A stretch of 64,000 nt of DNA from Ancylobacter rudongensis (GCF_900100155.1 NZ_FMTP01000002.1:558001-622000), one strand, 5' to 3'; counted from the stretch's first letter, positions 55,963 to 64,000 are shown. Made by a program: numbers and translations. The notes: generated by a model not told the origin, from the sequence alone.

Positions 55963-58455
55963 ATGGCCGCACCGCTCGCCCCCCTTCCCATCGACGACGC
56001 CCTGCCGGAACTGACCGCCGCCCTGCGCGCGGGCTCCTCCGCCGTGCTGGTCGCCCCGCCCGGCGCCGGCAAGACAACGCGGGTGCCGCTCGCCTTGCTT
56101 GACGAGCCGTGGGTCTTGGGGCGGAAAATCCTCGTGCTGGAGCCGCGCCGCCTCGCCGCCCGCGCCGCCGCCACCCGCATGGCGCAGACGCTGGGCGAGG
56201 AAGCCGGGCAGACGGTCGGCTACCGCGCCCGCTTCGGCTCCAAGGTCGGGCGCACTACCCGCATCGAGGTCATCACCGAGGGCATCTTCACCCGGATGAT
56301 GCTTGACGATCCGGAGCTTTCCGGCGTCGCTGCCGTGCTGTTCGACGAGTTCCACGAGCGCAGCCTCGACGCCGATCTCGGCCTCGCCCTCGCCCTCGAC
56401 GCGCAGGGCGCGCTGCGCGAGGACCTGCGCATCCTCGTCATGTCGGCGACGCTGGACGGCGCCCGCGTCGCCCGGCTGCTGGCCGGCGCCCCTGTCGTCG
56501 AGAGCCTCGGCCGCGCCTTCCCGGTGGAGACCCGCTATGCCGGGCGCACACCGGGCGCGCCGGTGGAGCGGCAGATGGCGGAGGTCATCGCCCGCGCGCT
56601 GCGCGAGGAAAGCGGCTCGCTGCTCGCCTTCCTGCCCGGCGCCGCCGAGATCCGCCGCACCGAGCGTTGCCTGCGCGAGGCGGTGCGCGATCCCGTCCTC
56701 GACATCGCCCCGCTCTATGGCGCGCTCACCCCCGCCGAGCAGGACCGCGCCATTTCCCCCGCCCCGCCGGGCCGACGCAAGGTGGTGCTCGCCACCTCCA
56801 TCGCCGAGACCAGCCTCACCATCGAGGGCGTGCGCGTCGTCATCGACAGCGGCCTCGCCCGGGTGCCGCGCTTCGAGCCCGGCGTCGGCCTCACCCGGCT
56901 GGAGACGGTGCGGGTCTCGCGCGCGGCGGCCGACCAGCGGCGCGGCCGGGCCGGGCGCACCGGGCCGGGCGTGTGCCTGCGCCTGTGGCACGAGCCGGAA
57001 ACGGCGAGCCTGCCGGCTTTCGCCACGCCGGAAATCCTCGCCGCCGATCTCTCCCGCCTCGTGCTCGACCTCGCGGTCTGGGGCGCGCGCGATCCCGCGA
57101 CCCTCGCCTTTCTCGATCCGCCGCCCGCCCCGGCGGTGAAGGAGGCGCGGGCGCTGCTCCGCGCGCTCGGCGCCTTCGATACGGACGGGCAGGTGAGCCC
57201 GCTCGGCCGCGCCATGGCCCGGCTGCCGCTGGAACCGCGCCTCGCCCGCATGGTGATCGAGGGCGCGCGGCGCGGCGCTGGCGCTGAGGCCGCGCGCATC
57301 GCCGCCCTGGTCTCCGAGCGCGGGCTCGGCGGCGACGCGCTCGACCTCGCCCACCGGCTGATGGATTTTTCCCGCGACCGCTCCCGCCGTACCGAGGAGG
57401 CGCAGCGGCTGGCCGAGCGCTGGGCCGGGGAGGCGGAACGGCAGGTAAATGGGCGGCAGGTCGCCGGCACCCGGACGAGTGGTGACGCGCCCTCCCCCGC
57501 CATGCTGCTGGCGCTGGCCTTCCCCGACCGGGTGGCGCGCGGGCGCGGCGACGGGCGGCGCTTCGTGCTGGCGAATGGGCGCGGCGCGGCGCTGGACCCC
57601 GCCTCCTCGCTCGCCCGCGCCCGCTTCCTCGCCATCGCCGAACTCACCGGCACGGCGGATGAGGCGCGCATCCTGCTCGCCGCCGAGCTCACCGAGGCCG
57701 AGATCGAGGCCGAGTTCGGCACTGACATCACCGAGGGCGTGGAAACCGCCTTCGATCCCGCCTCGGGTGCCTTGCGCGCCCGCCATGTGCGCCGGTTCGG
57801 CGCGCTTGTTCTGGCCGAGCGCACCGCGCCGCTGAAGCCGGGGGAAGACACCGCCCGGGCGCTAGCCCGCGCCGCCGCCGCGCGCGGGCTGGAGCGGCTG
57901 GGTTGGTCCGAGGCGCAGCGGCAATGGCTGGATCGCGCCCGCTTCCTCCACGCGAGCGCCCCCGATCTGTGGCCGGACCTCGCCTGGCAGGCGCTGGCGG
58001 CCACGGCCGAGGACTGGCTGGCCCCGGTGCTGGACGACATCACCAGCCTCGGCGCGCTTGATGCCGACCGGCTGGGCCGCGCGCTGTCCGGCCTGCTACC
58101 GTGGGAATTGTCGCGCGGCATGGAGGCGGCGGCGCCCACCCATTACGAGGTGCCGACCGGCTCGCGCCTGCCCATCGACTATGCCGCCGAGGGGGGGCCG
58201 ACGCTGCATGTGCGGGTGCAGGAACTGTTCGGCCTCACCACCCACCCCAGCATCGCCGGCGGGCGGGTGCCGCTGATCCTGTCGCTGCTCTCCCCCGCGC
58301 ACCGGCCGATCCAGTTGACGCGCGACCTGCCCGCCTTCTGGGCGGGCTCCTGGCGCGACGTCCGGGCCGAGATGCGCGGGCGCTATCCCCGCCACCCCTG
58401 GCCGGAAGACCCGGCGGCGGCCGAGCCGACGCGGCGGGCCAAGCCCCGCAGCTGA
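55963..58455 (+). CDS. hrpB: ATP-dependent helicase HrpB
   Basis: 830-residue DEAH-box-like superfamily 2 helicase. Walker A GAGKT is at 34-38, Walker B DEFH at 128-131, motif III SATLDG near 151 and the motif VI QRRGRAGRTGPG near 325. The C-terminal half carries the HrpB-specific extension (LPWELSRGMEAAAPTHYEVPTG and PVQLTRDLPAFW-like end). It likely unwinds RNA in the cytoplasm; the precise role is not known in most bacteria. Convergent with the DUF6064 gene, 13 bp away. Confidence 0.95.
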   Translation: MAAPLAPLPIDDALPELTAALRAGSSAVLVAPPGAGKTTRVPLALLDEPWVLGRKILVLEPRRLAARAAATRMAQTLGEEAGQTVGYRARFGSKVGRTTRIEVITEGIFTRMMLDDPELSGVAAVLFDEFHERSLDADLGLALALDAQGALREDLRILVMSATLDGARVARLLAGAPVVESLGRAFPVETRYAGRTPGAPVERQMAEVIARALREESGSLLAFLPGAAEIRRTERCLREAVRDPVLDIAPLYGALTPAEQDRAISPAPPGRRKVVLATSIAETSLTIEGVRVVIDSGLARVPRFEPGVGLTRLETVRVSRAAADQRRGRAGRTGPGVCLRLWHEPETASLPAFATPEILAADLSRLVLDLAVWGARDPATLAFLDPPPAPAVKEARALLRALGAFDTDGQVSPLGRAMARLPLEPRLARMVIEGARRGAGAEAARIAALVSERGLGGDALDLAHRLMDFSRDRSRRTEEAQRLAERWAGEAERQVNGRQVAGTRTSGDAPSPAMLLALAFPDRVARGRGDGRRFVLANGRGAALDPASSLARARFLAIAELTGTADEARILLAAELTEAEIEAEFGTDITEGVETAFDPASGALRARHVRRFGALVLAERTAPLKPGEDTARALARAAAARGLERLGWSEAQRQWLDRARFLHASAPDLWPDLAWQALAATAEDWLAPVLDDITSLGALDADRLGRALSGLLPWELSRGMEAAAPTHYEVPTGSRLPIDYAAEGGPTLHVRVQELFGLTTHPSIAGGRVPLILSLLSPAHRPIQLTRDLPAFWAGSWRDVRAEMRGRYPRHPWPEDPAAAEPTRRAKPRS

Positions 58456-58461
58456 AGGCGG

Positions 58462-58478
58462 GCGGCGCTCAGCGCCGC
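58462..58478. terminator. Hairpin between convergent hrpB and DUF6064 genes
   Basis: GCGGCGC (58462-58468), loop TCA, GCGCCGC (58472-58478). The loop is the stop codon of the DUF6064 gene. No T-run on either side, so terminator activity is uncertain. Confidence 0.35.
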
Positions 58479-59149
58479 GATGCGGGTTGCGCCAGCCTCA
58501 GCGCCGCCAGCACCGTCGCCAGCCCGGCACCGGCCAGCACAGGCCATGCCTGCGCCTCCCGCATCGCCAGCAAGGTGAGGCCGCTGAACAGGCACCACAG
58601 CAGCGGAATCGGCAGCAAGAGGGCGAGCCACCGCCCGCGCGCCATCAGCAACAGGCCGATAGTCACCAGCACGGTCGGATCGGGCGCGATGCCGAACACT
58701 TCCGCCATTGTCAGAGGCCGGCCGGAGGCGAGGGCAAGCGCGGGATAGGGCAGCAGCCCGGCGACGGCCAGCCCCAGCCCGGCCCTACTGACGGCATCAC
58801 GCCGCCCCAGCGCCGGGCCACCCGGCATCACGGCGGCGGCGAGCAGCAGCACGGCCTGCAGGAAGAAGGCCGGCGCGGCATAGTCCATCGCCCAGTTGAT
58901 CCCGGCATAACGCTGCAGCAGGAACGACCAGGCGACGAAGGCCCAGAGCGGCGCCAGCAGCAGCCCGGTCCAGAGCATTGCCCGGCCGGGGCGGCGCAGG
59001 ATCAGCAGCACCAGCGCCAGCCCGGCCAGCATGGTCGCCAGATGCAGCGGCCACAGCGCCGCATTCTGCGCCTCGAACAGGCGCCAATAGACCCGGGGCG
59101 AGAACAGCAGGAAGTCGTCCAGCCGGTAGGTCGACCATGGCTCCATCAC
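58469..59149 (-). CDS. DUF6064 family membrane protein
   Basis: 226-residue protein with about six to seven predicted helices. The opening YRLDDFLLFSPRVYWRLFEAQNAALWPLH is, as I recall, the signature of DUF6064 proteins. Function is unknown. Its start overlaps the end of the Tat-exported aldo/keto reductase gene by 4 bp (ATGA), so it is the last gene of that coupled pair. A role in supporting a periplasmic enzyme is possible but speculative. Confidence 0.8.
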   Translation of the reverse strand: MMEPWSTYRLDDFLLFSPRVYWRLFEAQNAALWPLHLATMLAGLALVLLILRRPGRAMLWTGLLLAPLWAFVAWSFLLQRYAGINWAMDYAAPAFFLQAVLLLAAAVMPGGPALGRRDAVSRAGLGLAVAGLLPYPALALASGRPLTMAEVFGIAPDPTVLVTIGLLLMARGRWLALLLPIPLLWCLFSGLTLLAMREAQAWPVLAGAGLATVLAALRLAQPASRR

Positions 59150-60063
59150 AGCGCGCCGAGATGCGCGGCGATGCGCCCGCGCAGCTCCCGGTCGGGCAGC
59201 GGGCCGCTGGCGGCGGCGAGGTTCTCGCGCACATGGTCGACGCGGGTGGTGGCGGGAATGGCGACGGTGACGGCCGGCTCCGCCAGGATGAATTTCAGGA
59301 TCAGCTGCGCCCAGCTCGTCGCGCCGATCTCCCCCGCAAAGGCGGGCAGCGGCGCGCCTTCCAGCCGGCGCGTCAGCGCGCCCTGCTGGAACGGACGGTT
59401 GACGATCACCGCGATCCCGCGCGCCGCGGCGAGCGGCAGCAGGCGCTGCTCGGCCTCGCGGTCAACCGGATTATAGCTCAGCTGCACGAAGTCGAGCGGC
59501 TGGCGCGCCATGATCTGCTCGACCAGATCGTGGCGGCGCCCCTCCGAGGTGGTGATGCCGACATAGCGCAGCCGGCCCGCCGCCTTCATCGCGAACAGCG
59601 TGTCGAGATGCGCCTCCCAGCCCAGCAGATTATGCACCTGCAGCAGGTCGAAGCGCTCCACGCCCCAGAGCCGGCGCGTCTCATCGATCTGCGCCGGCCC
59701 GTTCGAGCCCGCGGAGGTCCACACCTTCTCGGCCGAGAACAGCGCCGCCGGGCGCCCCAGCGCGGCGAGGCCCCGGCCGATCACCGCCTGCGAGGAGCCA
59801 TACATCGGCGAGCTGTCGATCATGTGCCCGCCGCCGGCGAAGAACGCCGCCATGACGGCGGTGCACTCCGCCTGCAAGGCCGGGTCATTGCCGACATTGA
59901 AGGTGATCCAGCTGCCGAGCCCCACCGCCGGCATCATTTCGCCGGAAGAGGGGATCGCCCGGGCCAGCGGCGTCGGCTGGGCCAGCGCCCGCCCCGGCGG
60001 CAAGGCGAGCATGGCAGTGCCCAGCGCCGCCGTCGCCATCAGATCTCTGCGCGTGAGTGTCAC
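59146..60063 (-). CDS. Tat-exported aldo/keto reductase
   Basis: 305-residue aldo/keto reductase-fold protein with a twin-arginine signal: TRRDLMATAALG in residues 4-15 and cleavage near RALAQ. The catalytic set is visible as D and Y in MIDSSPMYGSS, K in SAEKVW and H in LQVHN. Export by Tat implies that it folds with its nicotinamide cofactor in the cytoplasm first. It overlaps the DUF6064 gene by 4 bp and lies 67 bp downstream of a GPH-type MFS gene. The substrate is unknown. Confidence 0.88.
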   Translation of the reverse strand: MTLTRRDLMATAALGTAMLALPPGRALAQPTPLARAIPSSGEMMPAVGLGSWITFNVGNDPALQAECTAVMAAFFAGGGHMIDSSPMYGSSQAVIGRGLAALGRPAALFSAEKVWTSAGSNGPAQIDETRRLWGVERFDLLQVHNLLGWEAHLDTLFAMKAAGRLRYVGITTSEGRRHDLVEQIMARQPLDFVQLSYNPVDREAEQRLLPLAAARGIAVIVNRPFQQGALTRRLEGAPLPAFAGEIGATSWAQLILKFILAEPAVTVAIPATTRVDHVRENLAAASGPLPDRELRGRIAAHLGAL

Positions 60064-60130
60064 CGGCTCCCCCGTCCGCTACGGCCTCTGACCTAAGGTC
60101 ATATCCGCGCGCGTCCACCGGCGGGGCGGA

Positions 60131-61501
60131 TCACAGCTGCGTGCGGGGGACGACAACCGCCGGCGCCGCGCCGGCGTCGATCTCCCGGCGCAGCCGCGCC
60201 TGCGCCGCCTCGTCGAGCGGAAATCCCCACATCAGCGCGATCGCCGCCAGCTTGGCCGGAATCGGCAGCCACGCATAGAGCATCGCCAGCGCCGCGCCGG
60301 CCTCGGCCGTGGGCGCCCCGGTGCCGGGCTGGTAGCCGGCCCAGTCCAGCAGCGGAAAGGTGACGCCCACCGCGATCGCCAGCGCCAGCTTGGTGGCGAG
60401 CGCCCATAGCGCGAAATACAGCCCCGAGCGCTGCTCGCCGGAGGCGGCGGTGTCGACATCGATCACATCGGCCTGGATCGCTGGCGGCAGCGCCACGTCG
60501 AAGGCGAGCAGCAGGCCGGTGGCGCCGCAGATCAGCGCGAAGGGCACGACATCTCCCGGCCCGAGCCAGCCGGCGCTGGCGAAGACGAGGCACGCCACCA
60601 GCATCGCCCCGCACCAGGCGCGGTGCTTGCCGAACCGCGTCGCGCAGCGCAGCGCCAGCGGCAGGCCGGCCACGCCGCACAGGAAATAGAGGAACAGCAG
60701 CGGGCCCTGCAGCGCGGCGGCACCGATGCGGTCGGCGACGAAATAGAGGAACAGCGTGGCGGGAATGGCGTTGGCGATGCCGTTGAGCAGGAACGCCGCG
60801 ATCAGCCGCAGAAACGGCCGGTTTGCCCTGAGATGGCGCAGCCCCGCCCGCATGCCGAGCCGCTCGCGGGTGCGGTCTGTGGGTTCCGGCACGCCGGCGA
60901 CACAGGCGAGGCTGGCCAGCGGTAGAACGATCAGCACGAACACGCCCATCGCCGCCAGCCCATGGAAGCCGGCCGCGCCACTGCCGAGCCCGACCGCGAA
61001 GGGCAGCGCGATGGCGAGCAGCGTGCCCAGCAGCGTCACCCCCTCGCGCGCGGCGACCACCCGGGCGCGGCCGCGATAATCCGGGCTGATCTCGGCGCCC
61101 CAGGCGGTATAGGCGAGGCTCAGCGCGGTGTAGCCGAGCGAGAGCCCGAGCCCCCACAGCACCAGATAGGCGATGCCGGCTCCCGCGCCGGGCCAGAACA
61201 CCATGAAGGCCGAGATCGCCGTGACCGGCGTCGCCAGCAGCATCAGCGCCCGCCGCCGGCCCATCGCCGGATTGAAGCGGTCCGAGGCCCAGCCGAGCAA
61301 CGGGTCGGCGAGCGCGTCGAGGATGCGGATCGCCAGCAAAGCGGTGCCGACGGAGGCGAGCGAGAGACCGAGCGCCTCGGCGTAGAAGCTCGGCACGATC
61401 ACATAGAAGGGCAGCGCCAGCGCCGCCAGCGGCAGGGCCGGCAACGCATAGAGCGCGAGGCTGCGGAGCGTGACGCCCGGCGCCGCCGGCGCCCGCGTCA
61501 T
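60131..61501 (-). CDS. MFS transporter, GPH (glycoside-pentoside-hexuronide) type
   Basis: 456-residue inner-membrane transporter with twelve predicted helices. The signature DPLLGWASDR (near residue 65) with FYAEALGLSLASVG before it, and SGEQRSGLYFALWAL in the second half, match the GPH cation-symporter family. The ATG at 61501 is preferred over a frame starting 105 bp upstream that overlaps the next gene. The gap to the DUF995-like gene is 1 bp. Sugars or glycosides are the usual substrates; here none is indicated. Confidence 0.88.
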   Translation of the reverse strand: MTRAPAAPGVTLRSLALYALPALPLAALALPFYVIVPSFYAEALGLSLASVGTALLAIRILDALADPLLGWASDRFNPAMGRRRALMLLATPVTAISAFMVFWPGAGAGIAYLVLWGLGLSLGYTALSLAYTAWGAEISPDYRGRARVVAAREGVTLLGTLLAIALPFAVGLGSGAAGFHGLAAMGVFVLIVLPLASLACVAGVPEPTDRTRERLGMRAGLRHLRANRPFLRLIAAFLLNGIANAIPATLFLYFVADRIGAAALQGPLLFLYFLCGVAGLPLALRCATRFGKHRAWCGAMLVACLVFASAGWLGPGDVVPFALICGATGLLLAFDVALPPAIQADVIDVDTAASGEQRSGLYFALWALATKLALAIAVGVTFPLLDWAGYQPGTGAPTAEAGAALAMLYAWLPIPAKLAAIALMWGFPLDEAAQARLRREIDAGAAPAVVVPRTQL

Positions 61502-61502
61502 C

Positions 61503-61892
61503 TCAGCGGCCCATCTCGGCGGTGCCGGACAGTCCGTCGTCGCGGGTCCAGGCGATCTTGTCCGGCCCGAGCGAGGTGATGGTGAAGCAATGGGTGCGCC
61601 CGTCATACCAGCTTGGCCATTTCTGGCAGAGCCGGTCGTCCTTCACCCACCAGCGCCCCTCCTCGCGCGGGGCCAGCATGGCGCCGATCGAGAAACCAGA
61701 GAGATCGCCGGAGACGACGCCGTCATCACGATAGATCAGCGGCAGGGTGAGGCCATAGGGGGTGCTCAGCCGCACCAGCTCGCCGCCGATCCTGTCCTTG
61801 ATCTCGGGGCCGCTCAGCGGTTCGGCGACGGCCGGCACCGCCGCGAGGGCGAGAAACAGTCCAATCGAAGCGGATGTCACATGTGAGCGCAT
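61503..61892 (-). CDS. Small secreted protein, possibly DUF995-like
   Basis: 129-residue protein with a signal peptide (residues 1-23, cleavage after AVA). The mature part carries WWVKDDRLCQKWPSWYDGRTHCF, with two cysteines that could form a disulfide, and ITSLGPDKIAW. This tryptophan/cysteine pattern recalls DUF995 proteins, but the match is from memory and moderate. It lies immediately upstream of the GPH-type transporter (1-bp gap) and is probably co-transcribed. Confidence 0.65.
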   Translation of the reverse strand: MRSHVTSASIGLFLALAAVPAVAEPLSGPEIKDRIGGELVRLSTPYGLTLPLIYRDDGVVSGDLSGFSIGAMLAPREEGRWWVKDDRLCQKWPSWYDGRTHCFTITSLGPDKIAWTRDDGLSGTAEMGR

Positions 61893-61941
61893 GGATGTCC
61901 TCCGGAAAGGTCGAGGGGAACGTTGGAGGGCGGGACCTCCT

Positions 61942-62006
61942 GGAGCGTTTTCGAGCGGAGTGGGCACGGGTTCGCGTCAAGAAAACGCGACAAAACAATG
62001 CTCTAG
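61942..62006. repeat. GCGTTTTC/GAAAACGC palindromic element ending in CTCTAG
   Basis: Arms GCGTTTTC (61945-61952) and GAAAACGC (61981-61988), then CTCTAG at 62001-62006. It is a diverged relative of the 60-bp units at 63549-63668. Its CTCTAG end supplies the TAG stop codon (62003-62005 on the minus strand) of the neighbouring DUF3833 gene. Confidence 0.65.
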
Positions 62007-62503
62007 GGGCGCCGGAACTCGACCCGTGTCAGCGCCACCGGGAAGCCGTACTTCGTGACCCAGGCGGTGTTCAGCACGGTGCCGTCACCGCGCAGCACCA
62101 TCCGGTCGTGAAAGCGCACGAGGTTTTCCTCCGCGCCGGGATCGAGGTCGACGAGATAGCTGAAGGTGGCGATGTTGCCCTTCACCCGCACCTGCGTCTC
62201 GCCCCGCACATCCTCGCGCGTGCCGCGATAGGAGCCGGGTCCCAGCTTCTCGAACCGCCAGGTCTTGCGGTCGGTCTCGCCGTCGGCGAAGCGGAAATCC
62301 TCGACCAGCGTGAGCACCTGCCCGTTCCAGCGGCCGTCGAGATCGACGGTGAAGGCGCGCCGCACGCCGTTAATGGCGGAAAAGGTGCCCTCCGCAACGG
62401 TGCGGCCGGCAAAGAACTGTTCGAGCACCAGATCCCGGGCCTGGGCCGAGGGCGTGCCGAGCCCGACAAAGGCGAGCAGTCCGGTAAAAAGAAGCGTTCT
62501 CAT
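62003..62503 (-). CDS. DUF3833 family secreted protein
   Basis: 166-residue protein with a signal peptide (residues 1-23, cleavage near SAQAR). The mature domain has the DUF3833 run LEQFFAGRTVAEGTF, FTVDLDGRWNGQVLTLVEDF and WVTKYGFPVALTRVEF. Function is unknown; family members are often lipocalin-like, but here no lipobox cysteine is seen, so it should be soluble in the periplasm. The start at 62503 is chosen because the signal peptide begins there. The stop codon lies inside a repeat element. Confidence 0.85.
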   Translation of the reverse strand: MRTLLFTGLLAFVGLGTPSAQARDLVLEQFFAGRTVAEGTFSAINGVRRAFTVDLDGRWNGQVLTLVEDFRFADGETDRKTWRFEKLGPGSYRGTREDVRGETQVRVKGNIATFSYLVDLDPGAEENLVRFHDRMVLRGDGTVLNTAWVTKYGFPVALTRVEFRRP

Positions 62504-62585
62504 CCGCGATGTCTCCGCTGCGTTGCTCCGGTTACGCGGGCTCGGCGGCGGTGGATCAGATGACGAGGCTCGCGAGGCGCACGGA

Positions 62586-63089
62586 TCAGCGACGACCGGC
62601 CCGTACCGGCGCGGCCTCTTGAGGCACCGGGCCTTCGAAGCGGTGCCGGCGGCCCGGGCGCCCAGCCGCCCGCCGGCGGAGATGGCTGATGAGGCGCGCC
62701 GCCACCGTGCCCATGGCAAGCCCGGCCAGGGCGCCGCCGCCGCTCATCAGGAAGTCGCCCCAGGTCGAGCTACGGCCCGGGGAGAGCTGCTGAAGTACCT
62801 CCATGAGACCGCCAAGGCCGATGAGGCCGATGCCCGCCACCACAAGCACCCGGCCCCGCCCCCGGAAGGCCAGCGCCATCAGGCCGCCCGTGCCCCAATA
62901 GGCGATGAAATGGTCGATGCCGTCGGCAATGCCGGTGCTCGGCATCTCCTGCGCCGGCAGAAGGGAGAGGGCCATGATGGTGAGCACGCAGGCGAAGGCC
63001 GCCCCGTAGAGAAGAACATTGACGGCGGCCGGCAGCGGGGCGGGCTGGGGGGTGGGCGTAGGCGCGGTCGGGGGGTGGGGCGTGCTCAT
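62586..63089 (-). CDS. VanZ-like membrane protein
   Basis: 167-residue protein with four predicted helices. The pattern SLLPAQEMPSTGIADGIDHFIAYWGTG and the later SSTWGDFLMSGGGALAG match VanZ-like proteins (DxxxHFxxY then D/GAxxG). A proline-rich N-terminus precedes the first helix and an arginine-rich tail follows the last. An ATG 18 bp upstream (63107) is also possible. Function is unknown in bacteria that lack glycopeptide resistance genes. It is 82 bp upstream of the DUF3833 gene on the same strand. Confidence 0.75.
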   Translation of the reverse strand: MSTPHPPTAPTPTPQPAPLPAAVNVLLYGAAFACVLTIMALSLLPAQEMPSTGIADGIDHFIAYWGTGGLMALAFRGRGRVLVVAGIGLIGLGGLMEVLQQLSPGRSSTWGDFLMSGGGALAGLAMGTVAARLISHLRRRAAGRPGRRHRFEGPVPQEAAPVRAGRR

Positions 63090-63422
63090 GTCCGCCGCAT
63101 ACAGCATCGCCTTGTCGATTGCAGGGCGCGGGTCATCACAAGGACCGGAGCCGGGGTGCGGCTGTTCCCTGCCCTTGCGTGCCCCCGCACGGCCCGGCCT
63201 GCGCGTGCCCGCGCTCTCGCCCATGTCGACCCCGTTTACGTCGAACCCCGCCCGGAAAGCCGCCGTCGCATGCTGCCTCAATCGTGACGCAAAGGCACGG
63301 TATCATTTTCATCGTCGCTCATGCGGCCAGCCCCATCACACCGATGCCGGGCCTTTTTTACTCACACATTGACGCAGCATGCGTCGGCCGCCGACCACGG
63401 GTCGAGGCGGCCAAGAGGATAT

Positions 63423-63548
63423 ATGCGTACTTCCAAGCTTACCCCGCCCGCACCCTCCATCATCCGCTCCAGCCCGGAGTGGAAGCCCGAGCCCTGCGGC
63501 CTCACGCGCGAGCAGATCCGCGCCATCATCATCGAGCAGATCGGCTGA
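63423..63548 (+). CDS. 41-residue conserved-looking small protein
   Basis: Short gene with a good AGAGGAT ribosome-binding site just before the ATG at 63423. The product is soluble and ends PCGLTREQIRAIIIEQIG, a C-terminal helix pattern (LTREQIRAI) that, as I recall, recurs in tiny hypothetical proteins of this order. No function is known. It lies immediately upstream of two tandem 60-bp repeats. Confidence 0.6.
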   Translation: MRTSKLTPPAPSIIRSSPEWKPEPCGLTREQIRAIIIEQIG

Positions 63549-63668
63549 AGCATTTTCGAGCGACGTGGACTCTGCTTCGCGTGACGAAAATGCGTAAGAA
63601 CAAGACCTAGCATTTTCGAGCGACGTGGACTCCGCTTCGCGTGACGAAAATGCGTAAGAACAAGACCT
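63549..63668. repeat. Tandem duplication of a 60-bp palindromic element
   Basis: Two copies with a period of exactly 60 bp and one difference that I can see (T at 63573, C at 63633). Each contains arms CATTTTCG and CGAAAATG (63551-63558 / 63585-63592 in the first). It directly follows the 41-codon gene. The related single element at 61942-62006 shows that the unit is a dispersed repeat. Confidence 0.9.
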
Positions 63669-63710
63669 AGAACACATCAGGTGAACCCGATTTCACCTGA
63701 TCGGCTCAAG

Positions 63711-63759
63711 CGCCGGCGCCGACCCTCTTGCCTCGCAAGCCGGTCGGAGCCGGCGTTTT
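63711..63759 (+). terminator. Terminator-like hairpin near the window end
   Basis: CGCCGGC (63711-63717) pairs with GCCGGCG (63749-63755), extended by CCGA/TCGG inside, and is followed by TTTTCTCTTCT. This is the best intrinsic terminator on the plus strand in the window. The nearest plus-strand gene is the 41-codon gene about 160 bp upstream. Confidence 0.6.
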
Positions 63760-63770
63760 CTCTTCTGGAG

Positions 63771-63824
63771 CTGGAGCGCGCTGCACCGATCAGACGGGTG
63801 TGCCCGGATCGGATCGCGTTCCAG
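63771..63824. repeat. Third CCGATCAG-family palindromic element
   Basis: Outer arms CTGGAGCGCG (63771-63780) and CGCGTTCCAG (63815-63824), one mismatch, enclose CCGATCAG (63786-63793) and GGATCGGATCGC. It matches the units at 54151-54268 in core and layout. Confidence 0.65.
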
Positions 63825-64000
63825 AACCTCTTTCGCCAAAGCTGAGAAACCTTCGCGACGGCACGATGCGCCGGCCCCTCCATTGCAGCGCCTCGTCGCG
63901 TCGATCCGGTCGTTCCACCTGATCGACACCGCGCTCGCCGCCGCGCGGCCGCGCCGCGCGCGCCTGCCGCTTCAGTCCCCTTCAAAAACACGGCACGCCG

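Larger units (their letters stand above)
63669..64000. other. Noncoding end of window with hairpins
   Basis: About 330 bp without a trustworthy gene. It holds a perfect hairpin with arms ATCAGGTGAA (63676-63685) and TTCACCTGAT (63692-63701), a terminator-like hairpin (63711-63759) and a CCGATCAG-family element (63771-63824). The last 170 bp show nothing I recognise. Confidence 0.5.

Noticed and set aside
63549-63668. CRISPR-like repeat
   Set aside because: Two directly adjoining copies with no spacers between them and no cas genes; it is a duplicated palindromic element.

Overview
The window is a GC-rich (roughly 70% by eye), densely coding chromosomal segment of an alphaproteobacterium, almost certainly a member of the Hyphomicrobiales (Rhizobiales). 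The evidence is the GcrA cell-cycle regulator, the gcrA-argD-argF-hslO order, a SAM-II riboswitch in front of metZ, a FixK-type box in front of ccoNOQP and the ffs/dnaX/ybaB neighbourhood. The gene set suits a Xanthobacteraceae-like (Ancylobacter/Starkeya/Xanthobacter) strain, but that family placement is inference. I see no phage, insertion sequence, CRISPR array or tRNA; this is mostly core genome with a few accessory genes and many hairpin repeats in spacers.

Layout. 1-9.8 kb: the end of a class A penicillin-binding protein, a YgjP-like metalloprotease, gcrA, the arginine genes argD-argF, the redox chaperone hslO, then (minus strand) argE, a TrkH potassium channel and apaG. 9.9-16.9 kb: metZ under a SAM-II riboswitch, a two-domain dCTP deaminase, a MerR/carboxymuconolactone decarboxylase operon with a textbook MerR promoter, nudC with a HIT-family gene, and a LysR/aldo-keto reductase divergent pair. 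17-23 kb: an Fsr-like efflux pump, proline iminopeptidase, a class C beta-lactamase, an APC permease and an unusual exported methyltransferase. 23-28 kb: a DUF4287 gene, the 4.5S SRP RNA, an autotransporter, dnaX and ybaB.

28-42 kb, all on the minus strand, is the most coherent block. A TetR gene follows a three-domain acyltransferase/acyl-ACP synthetase (aas) that is broken by a one-base shift in an A5 run. The complete cbb3 oxidase locus is next: ccoNOQP under a FixK/FNR box, a terminator-like hairpin, then ccoGHIS. The last gene of the set, overlapping ccoS by 4 bp, is an MFS protein with the exact metal-binding residue spacing of the copper importer CcoA. The operon therefore encodes the oxidase, its CcoI copper pump and a probable copper importer.

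42-56 kb: msrA, a YqhA-type membrane protein, siroheme synthase, the histidine genes hisS, hisZ and hisG, a FAD amine oxidase, a membrane-tethered TPR protein and an omega-amino-acid:pyruvate aminotransferase. 56-64 kb: hrpB helicase, then a minus-strand run of small membrane, secreted and transport genes (DUF6064, Tat-exported aldo-keto reductase, GPH-type MFS, DUF995-like, DUF3833, VanZ-like). The end is a 41-codon gene followed by about 450 bp of noncoding repeats.

No wholly new multi-gene system is evident. The best leads are the CcoA-like gene in the cco operon, the exported methyltransferase with helically phased TTGATAC repeats, the composition mosaic inside hisS, the aas frameshift, and the families of spacer palindromes.
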